This document shows positions 58,288 through 64,000 of a stretch of 64,000 nt of DNA, one piece after another. Each line of letters starts with the position of its first letter. The stretch's first letter is position 1. The position numbers were made by a program, and so were the translations under genes. The notes beneath the pieces were generated by a model. It made no database searches and was not told where the DNA came from. It saw nothing but the letters and a program-made list of their open reading frames with translations. The stretch comes from Lysobacter sp. HDW10 (GTDB lineage Bacteria > Pseudomonadota > Gammaproteobacteria > Xanthomonadales > Xanthomonadaceae), in assembly GCF_011300685.1 (NCBI RefSeq), contig NZ_CP049864.1:860885-924884 (forward strand). The letters are read 5' to 3'.

Positions 58288-61108
58288 CGGGCGCGACGCG
58301 CGGTGTTGCAGGTGCCGGCGGCAAGAGTCGGTGACCGCACTGCGTGGCGAGCGCTTCTGTCTCACGAAGGCGGGTGGCACCATCGGGTCGCGCCATTTTG
58401 ATTTCGTTGATCAACAGGTCGAATGCCTTCTTGCCTTCTAGCAACGAGGTTCTGCACACGGCATCTGCGTCATAGCTTTGCAAACGCCACACCAGATTCG
58501 GGTCCGCGGGGACTGCGCTGGTAGCCAATCGGCTTGCGATTCGAATCAGTTCGTGGGTTTTCTCGAGCGACGCCGCATCTTTGGCGAGTTGTGCGCGCGC
58601 ATGCAAATTCAAAGCCTGCGCTTTTGAGGCGCGCGCACCTTTTCTACGCAAGACCGGATCGAGCGTTTCGAGCGCGTTTTCCAAATCACCGTCGGCAATT
58701 TGCGTCTCTGCCACCGCTTCTGTCGCGCGATTTTCGATATCGACCGGAATGTTCGGGTTGTTCTTGGCCAGTCGGCGTGCCACGTTGGCGTTGCGCAAGG
58801 CGGCAGGATAATTGCCGCTTTCGCGATACACCGCAGAGAGACCGGTGAGCGCTTCGATTTCTGCGGCGGCGTAGTCATCGCGTCCGTTTGCCAATCGCAC
58901 CGCGCGCTGATAACCCGTTTGCGCCGTGACCATCTGACCCATCTGCTGCGCAGTGGCGGCCATGTCGAGCTGCGAACGAATTGCGCTACCGATGCCTTGC
59001 GGACGGTCATTCAATGCGTTCTGTACGAGTTGATACTCGCGTGCGGCGTCTTCGTAATGCCCTTGCTCAACATAGCCTTGCGCCAAGGCGCGGCGCAGCA
59101 CGAGTGTTTGCGGGTGGTTGGGACCTTGCAACTCGAGGCTGTGATCAAGTGCCTCAGAAAATGCCGCTGAGGCAGAGGCGTAGTCGTGCATCGAGGTGTA
59201 CGTGGTGCCGATACTGCGCAGCAAATCAATGGACAACACATGACGCTCGCCGCCCAGTGCACGCAGTTTGGCCAGTGCATCCTTGAAGCGCTTCAAGGCA
59301 TCCGGATAGTCACGCGCGTCGAAAGAGAGCGCAGCGAGATCGGTGAGATTTTCGACCACGCCGATGTCGTCACCCAATGCGCTGCGACGCAAAGACAATG
59401 AGCGTTCAAAGTAATAGCGTGCACTCGCCCGATTGGTGGTGCGCAAGCAGCGCGCGTATTGCGAATAGAAGTCTGAAACGTGCGCAGGCAGCTGCGCTTG
59501 TTCGTTCGTGGCCAAGGTTACCTTGGGCTCAAGAATCGCAATGCAACGCGAGGGAAAGCCAAGCAAGCGTTGAACGCGACCCGATTGCGTCGCCGCTTCC
59601 AATGTCAGGCTGGAAGGCGCATCGGGGACTTGCGCGAGCAATTGCGCCTGTCGGGTGAGCACCTTGGACGCGCGATCGTATTGCCCAAGCGCAATTCGAA
59701 TGCGCGCGATCATCGCCAATAGTTCCGCATGCGCGCGCGGCTGCCGGACCAACTCGCGTTCACCGCGCGCTTCAGCGGCATCGATCAAGGTGGCGACATC
59801 TTCCGGTTTGCCCTTTTGTGCGGCGTCCGCGTTTTCAAACAACCCCACCATGAAGTTCTGCATGGCTTGTGCGCGCGCGGTTTCACGCACGGCTTCACGG
59901 CGTTGCCAAAGCGCGACACCCAGCAGGGTGAGCAACACGGCGGCAAGTGCGATGCCGCTCAAAATCGGCACGCGATGCCGTGACAGGAATTTTCGCGTGC
60001 GATAGCCAAAGCTCTGTGCGCGGGCTTTGACCGGCAGACCTTCCTGATAGCGCGTGAGATCCGAGCTCAAGGCTTCTACCGAGGTATAGCGTTTGCTCGC
60101 TTCTTTCGATAGCGCTTTCAAGATGATGTTGTCGAGATCGCCCGCCAGCTCGCGAGAAATGCGCTTGGCATCCGCGCGTTCGCTTTGCAAAGCTGCCTGC
60201 GAAGGCTTGATGGCTTCGGCCGACAGAATCGCTTCTTCCCACTGCGCGCTTGATTCACGCTTCAAGCGATACGGTTTCTTGTCCGTCATCAGCTCGTAGA
60301 GCACAACACCGAGCGAATAGACGTCCGTCCGCGTCGACACGGTTTCCCCGCGAACCTGTTCGGGCGCCGCGTAATGCAAGGTAAAGGGACGCAAGCCGGT
60401 GTGGGTGTGTTCGACGAGGTCGTCGCTTTCTTCAAGCAATTTTCCGATACCGAAATCCAACAGTCGCACTTGGCCGGTGTCGGTGACCAAGATATTGGAT
60501 GGCTTGAGATCACGGTGCACGACCAAGTTGGCGTGCGCATGGCTGACGGCATCGCAGACTTGTTTGAACAGATCGATGCGGCTGTCGATGTCGAGGTCTT
60601 GCTCGCGCGCGTAGGCGAGCAGATTTCTGCCTTCCACATACTCAAGTGCGAGATAGGGCACGCCGGTGGATGCAATGCCGGCATCGAGGAGTCGCGCAAT
60701 ATTCGGATGCGCCAAACGCGCCAGGATTTCGCGTTCGCGATTAAACCGCGTGCGCAGATTGGTATCTGCAAGACCCGGGCGCAACAACTTCAAGGCAATC
60801 GGAATCTGATGAAGGCCATCCGTGCGCCGCGCGCGCCACACTTGACCCATGCCGCCTTCACCCAGCTTGCCGTCCAAGGTGTAAGGGCCAATGACGTCGC
60901 CGGGCGCCATGCCTGGCGGGGCTGTCACGATCGGTTGGTCAACGCGCGGGTCTTCGGTGTGCTCATGCGCCAATAGACTGACGACTTGCGCCGCGAGTGC
61001 GGGGTCTTCTGCTTCGAGTTCTTTCAGGCGCACGCTTCGCGCGTCGGGCGCGAGTTCTAGCAATGCGTCGAGTGCGTCCGACACGCGTTGCCATTGCGTG
61101 CGATCCAT
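58280..61108 (-). CDS. Membrane serine/threonine protein kinase with TPR-rich extracytoplasmic part
   Basis: 942 aa. A ~70-residue helical N-terminus, then a Hanks kinase: Gly loop GEGGMGQV (83-90), ALK lysine 107, catalytic HRDLKPSN (198-205), DFG (218-220), and APE in HYAAPEQV. One membrane helix at about 381-401 is followed by ~540 residues of TPR-like helical repeats (LTDLAALSFDARDY, RALAQGYVEQGHYEDA). All catalytic residues are intact. It starts five bases after the ECF sigma gene, so the pair is probably one transcript. The kinase likely feeds into that regulator (inferred). Confidence 0.93.
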   Translation of the reverse strand: MDRTQWQRVSDALDALLELAPDARSVRLKELEAEDPALAAQVVSLLAHEHTEDPRVDQPIVTAPPGMAPGDVIGPYTLDGKLGEGGMGQVWRARRTDGLHQIPIALKLLRPGLADTNLRTRFNREREILARLAHPNIARLLDAGIASTGVPYLALEYVEGRNLLAYAREQDLDIDSRIDLFKQVCDAVSHAHANLVVHRDLKPSNILVTDTGQVRLLDFGIGKLLEESDDLVEHTHTGLRPFTLHYAAPEQVRGETVSTRTDVYSLGVVLYELMTDKKPYRLKRESSAQWEEAILSAEAIKPSQAALQSERADAKRISRELAGDLDNIILKALSKEASKRYTSVEALSSDLTRYQEGLPVKARAQSFGYRTRKFLSRHRVPILSGIALAAVLLTLLGVALWQRREAVRETARAQAMQNFMVGLFENADAAQKGKPEDVATLIDAAEARGERELVRQPRAHAELLAMIARIRIALGQYDRASKVLTRQAQLLAQVPDAPSSLTLEAATQSGRVQRLLGFPSRCIAILEPKVTLATNEQAQLPAHVSDFYSQYARCLRTTNRASARYYFERSLSLRRSALGDDIGVVENLTDLAALSFDARDYPDALKRFKDALAKLRALGGERHVLSIDLLRSIGTTYTSMHDYASASAAFSEALDHSLELQGPNHPQTLVLRRALAQGYVEQGHYEDAAREYQLVQNALNDRPQGIGSAIRSQLDMAATAQQMGQMVTAQTGYQRAVRLANGRDDYAAAEIEALTGLSAVYRESGNYPAALRNANVARRLAKNNPNIPVDIENRATEAVAETQIADGDLENALETLDPVLRRKGARASKAQALNLHARAQLAKDAASLEKTHELIRIASRLATSAVPADPNLVWRLQSYDADAVCRTSLLEGKKAFDLLINEIKMARPDGATRLRETEALATQCGHRLLPPAPATPRVAPAP

Positions 61109-61113
61109 AGGGG

Positions 61114-61695
61114 CTATTGGCCCTGCAATTGGTTGAGCAAAAACATGCGCGCCTTCTGCCAATCACGGCGAATCGTGCGTTCGGAGCGCCCGGTAATCTC
61201 CGCGATCTGCGGTTCTGACAAGCCACCGAAGTAGCGAAGTTCAACGACCTTTGCGAGGTGCTCGTCCAAGCCTTCCAACTGCAGTAGCGCGGCATCCAAA
61301 GACAGGACGTCTTCGTCCAATCTCAAACCGTCGTCGGCGAGTTCTGGCAGTTCATTGATCCGTGCATCCGCCTCGCCACCACCGCGCTTCAATGCAACGC
61401 GACTACGTGCATGGTCGACGACAACGCTTCGCATGGCGGTGGCTGCATATGAAAAAAAGCCGGCGCGATCATTGAAGCTCGGCGAATTCGAGCCGACGAG
61501 TTTGATATAGGCCTCGTGCACCAGCGCGGTCGGGTCCAAAGTCTCATCGTCGTCTGATTGCCGCAGTTGGCGCTGCGCCATGTCGTGCAGTTGCGCATAC
61601 AGGGCTTGCAACACGCGGTCGAGCGACGCGCGATCGCCCGCCCGTGCGGCAGACAACCACTGTGTAATGCCGTCGGTGGGATCAGCCGTGCTCAT
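61114..61695 (-). CDS. ECF-type RNA polymerase sigma factor
   Basis: 193 aa with region 2 (LDPTALVHEAYIKLVG ... GFFSYAATAMRSVVVDHARSR) and region 4 (VVELRYFGGLSEPQIAEITGRSERTIRRDWQKAR, helix-turn-helix). The shape fits the TIGR02999-like sigma group found beside Ser/Thr kinases in Xanthomonadales and Planctomycetes. No anti-sigma factor is adjacent; the kinase gene follows after five bases. Regulation by phosphorylation is inferred. Confidence 0.9.
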   Translation of the reverse strand: MSTADPTDGITQWLSAARAGDRASLDRVLQALYAQLHDMAQRQLRQSDDDETLDPTALVHEAYIKLVGSNSPSFNDRAGFFSYAATAMRSVVVDHARSRVALKRGGGEADARINELPELADDGLRLDEDVLSLDAALLQLEGLDEHLAKVVELRYFGGLSEPQIAEITGRSERTIRRDWQKARMFLLNQLQGQ

Positions 61696-61737
61696 ATCAA
61701 GAGGATAACGAAAGCCTCGCAGCCTGCGCTGAATCCC

Positions 61738-62550
61738 TCATTTTTGACACTTTGGACACCACACCGAGGCACGTTGGCCGATGTAGGCGTGTTTCAGCGG
61801 TGCCCTGCAGCGTATGCAGCGCTCACCTTCGCGGCCATAAACCGAGAGCTCCTGGGCGAAATAGCCGGCACTGCCATCGGGACTGATGAAGTCGCGCAAT
61901 GTGGTGCCGCCACGCTGAATCGCTGCGGCAAGAATGCGTTTTACTTCGTCGGCCAGCAGTTCATAGCGCGCGCGACTCACCGAGCCCGCTGCACGCAAGG
62001 GTGCAATGCCTGCGGCAAAAAGCGCTTCGGCGGCATAAATGTTGCCGACGCCGACGACGATGGCTTGATCCATCAAAAAGGTTTTGACACTCGCTTTGCG
62101 TCCCCGCGAGCGTGCATACAGCCACGCGCCGTCGAAGGCATCTGAGAGGGGTTCGGGGCCCAAGCCTTCCAATAAGGTGTGCGTGGTGCCCGCCGGCTGC
62201 CAAAGGAGTGCGCCAAATCGGCGCGGGTCGTTGAAGCGCACGATGTGGTTGTCTTCCAATTCGAAATCCACATGGTCATGCGTGCGTACCGGAGTGCCGG
62301 TCGGGAGCACGCGCAAGCTGCCCGACATGCCAAGGTGCAGCAGTGCGCTGCCAGGCTCGAAATCGAGCAGCAAATATTTCGCGCGGCGGCGAACGCTCTG
62401 AATCTGTTCACCCGGAAGGGTTGTGGCGATCTCCGGCGGAATCGGCCAGCGCAAATCGGGTCGACGCAGCACGACATGCTGAATGCGACGACCGAGCACA
62501 TGCGGTTCGATGCCGCGGCGGGTGGTTTCAACTTCGGGCAGTTCAGGCAT
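61738..62550 (-). CDS. mutM: Formamidopyrimidine-DNA glycosylase
   Basis: 270 aa bifunctional glycosylase/AP lyase removing 8-oxoguanine. The catalytic N-terminus [15 protein letters not shown] (Pro2, Glu3), the [10 protein letters not shown] loop, the H2TH region ([17 protein letters not shown]) and the C-terminal zinc finger (CIRCRAP ... VWCPKCQK) are all present. Divergent from the desaturase gene across 99 bases. Confidence 0.96.
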   Translation of the reverse strand: MPELPEVETTRRGIEPHVLGRRIQHVVLRRPDLRWPIPPEIATTLPGEQIQSVRRRAKYLLLDFEPGSALLHLGMSGSLRVLPTGTPVRTHDHVDFELEDNHIVRFNDPRRFGALLWQPAGTTHTLLEGLGPEPLSDAFDGAWLYARSRGRKASVKTFLMDQAIVVGVGNIYAAEALFAAGIAPLRAAGSVSRARYELLADEVKRILAAAIQRGGTTLRDFISPDGSAGYFAQELSVYGREGERCIRCRAPLKHAYIGQRASVWCPKCQK

Positions 62551-62649
62551 TGCGAGGGTCCATGAATGTTGCGCCTTCGAACGGGTGCAGCGTACGTAAT
62601 CGTAGGGTGAGATTCGAAGCGCCTGCCCCCATCATGTAGGTTCTCTGAA

Positions 62650-63876
62650 GTGTTTGGAATGTTTGACGTGTCGCAAACCGTAGTGGATCTACTGACCAGT
62701 GGCTTGACCGGCATCAGCTGGTGGGGTTTTGCGCTGTATTTGTTGTTGGCAACACAGCTGACGATTTTCTCAGTCACCCTGTATTTGCACCGTTCATTGG
62801 CACATCGCGGTGTGGACTTTCATCCGGCGGTGGCACACGTGTTTCGCTTCTGGACTTGGGTCTCCACGTCGATGATCGGACGCGAGTGGGCGGCGATTCA
62901 TCGCAAGCATCACGCCAAATGTGAAACGGAAGAGGATCCGCATAGCCCGATGCACAAGGGCATCCGCACCGTATTTTGGCGTGGCGTTGAACTCTATCGC
63001 GAAGCGCGCCGCGATCGCGCTTCGATTGATCAGTACGGCAAAGGCTGCCCTGAAGATTTGATCGAACGTAAGTTGTATACGCCGTACGCCACCTTCGGCC
63101 CTACCGTGTTGTTATTCACCCTGGCCGCTTTGTTTGGTTTGAAGGGCGTTGCGGCGTGGGCGATTCAGATGGCATGGATTCCGTTCTGGGCGGCGGGTGT
63201 CGTGAACGGCTTGGGCCATTGGTGGGGCTACCGCAATTTTGAAACCGATGACACTTCCACGAACTTGTCGCCTTGGGGTGTGTGGATTGGTGGCGAAGAG
63301 CTCCACAACAACCACCATGCTTTCCCGAGTTCTGCGAAGTTCGCATTGCGTAAGTGGGAAGTGGATATTGGTTGGTATGTGATCAAGGCGCTGCAGGCGG
63401 TCAAGCTCGCGCGTGTGCTGCGTGTCGCGCCCGGCCTGGACGTGCGCCCGAATATCCACATGCCAGACATGGATACGCTGAAAGCACTGCTCGCACACCG
63501 CTTCCAAGCAATGACAGATTTTCATCGTACGGTCGTAAAGCCCGCACTCCGCGAAGAAGCGGCATTGCGCGGGACCAAAGTACGTCGCTTGCTACCACGC
63601 AAACTGCAAAAGGGTTTGGTCGATGACGGCCGTTGGTTGTCTGCAGAATCACGTGCGCAATTGCATCAGTGGGTGTCGACCTCGCCGAAGATGCAGATGT
63701 TGATGGAACAACGCGCGAAGTTGGCCGCGGTGCTGGATGCGCGCAGCGCAAATGCCACGGAGTCTTTGGCCCGATTGCAGGCGTGGTGCAAGCAAGCAGA
63801 GGCCAGCGGCATTCAATCTCTGCAAGGCTTTGCGCAGCGCTTGCGCGGCTACGCCGTGCCCGCATTGGCCGTATGA
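62650..63876 (+). CDS. Acyl-CoA/acyl-lipid desaturase
   Basis: 408 aa membrane di-iron desaturase. Three histidine boxes: HRSLAH (47-52), HRKHH (84-88) and HNNHH (about 219-223), with four hydrophobic stretches between them. It should introduce a cis double bond (delta-9 type) into fatty acyl chains, adjusting membrane fluidity. The GTG at 62650 has AGG nine bases upstream; the ATG at 62659 is the alternative. It overlaps the next gene by ATGA. Confidence 0.9.
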   Translation: MFGMFDVSQTVVDLLTSGLTGISWWGFALYLLLATQLTIFSVTLYLHRSLAHRGVDFHPAVAHVFRFWTWVSTSMIGREWAAIHRKHHAKCETEEDPHSPMHKGIRTVFWRGVELYREARRDRASIDQYGKGCPEDLIERKLYTPYATFGPTVLLFTLAALFGLKGVAAWAIQMAWIPFWAAGVVNGLGHWWGYRNFETDDTSTNLSPWGVWIGGEELHNNHHAFPSSAKFALRKWEVDIGWYVIKALQAVKLARVLRVAPGLDVRPNIHMPDMDTLKALLAHRFQAMTDFHRTVVKPALREEAALRGTKVRRLLPRKLQKGLVDDGRWLSAESRAQLHQWVSTSPKMQMLMEQRAKLAAVLDARSANATESLARLQAWCKQAEASGIQSLQGFAQRLRGYAVPALAV

Positions 63877-64000
63877 CAGTCCTGCGTGCCGCACTCCTGC
63901 TGTTGACGTGCCTCGTGCCGACACTCGGGACGGCACAGGTGCGCACGACCAGCGAGTATTTGGCGCGTATGGATACCGATGGTGACGGCAAAGTGCAGTT
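63873..64000 (+). CDS. EF-hand-type exported protein (truncated by the window edge)
   Basis: Starts with an ATGA overlap with the desaturase. The visible 42 residues are a signal peptide (LRAALLLLTCLVPTLGTAQ) followed by MDTDGDGKVQ, the start of a calcium-binding EF-hand loop (DxDxDG). The rest lies outside the window. Family likely; function unknown. Confidence 0.7.
   Translation, partial: MTVLRAALLLLTCLVPTLGTAQVRTTSEYLARMDTDGDGKVQ

Overview
The window reads as a gammaproteobacterial chromosome of the Lysobacteraceae/Xanthomonadaceae type. This rests on the gene content and order: speA; SPOR protein-argS; radC-coaBC-dut-phosphomannomutase with an N-terminal membrane extension; pyrE-xthA-ampG; tyrS facing mepM-anmK; gpmI-envC-ctp; ttcA-rdgC; and an ECF sigma factor next to a TPR serine/threonine kinase. 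Codon use is G+C-rich in the core genes and visibly A+T-richer between about 19 and 35 kb. No rRNA, tRNA or CRISPR array was seen. The species cannot be named from the sequence.

Layout. 0-18 kb is housekeeping: polyamine synthesis (speA), arginyl-tRNA synthetase, CoA synthesis (coaC and coaB as two ORFs separated by one in-frame stop), dUTPase, phosphomannomutase, class Ia ribonucleotide reductase (nrdA-nrdB) behind a well-preserved cobalamin riboswitch, pyrE, exonuclease III and an AmpG-type permease. 18-25.9 kb is a run of mostly small minus-strand genes: an erythromycin-esterase-like protein, RraB, a GST, several membrane or secreted proteins without known role, an MliC-like lipoprotein, and one small membrane-protein gene broken by a TAG.

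25.9-34.7 kb is the most notable region. It is an integron gene-cassette array without an integrase in the window. Ten recognisable attC sites and two decayed ones alternate with minus-strand cassettes. The sites fall into a ~60-70 bp class and a ~111-113 bp class. Cassettes carry a full-length P-loop/deaminase protein of the antiphage dCTP-deaminase (AvcD/DCD) type, two PD-(D/E)XK-like proteins (one followed by a 40-residue overlapping ORF), a gene broken by two homopolymer frameshifts, a gene with a G10 tract in its ribosome-binding region, and several membrane or unknown proteins. Absence of intI makes this a CALIN-type array or a remnant of an integron.

34.9-64 kb returns to core genes: peptidoglycan recycling and remodelling (anmK, mepM, envC, ctp, with ampG on the left side), tyrS, gpmI, a rhomboid protease, FadL, a GGDEF cyclase, rdgC, ttcA, plsB, an e(P4)-type acid phosphatase, Rep-like helicase, tdk, the kinase/sigma pair, mutM, an acyl desaturase and a truncated EF-hand protein at the right edge.

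Functionally, three themes recur. Nucleotide supply: nrdAB, dut, pyrE, tdk, and the cassette deaminase that would act against the dCTP pool. Cell-wall turnover: AmpG, AnmK, MepM, EnvC, Ctp, SPOR protein. Envelope lipid and outer-membrane functions: PlsB, FadL, desaturase.
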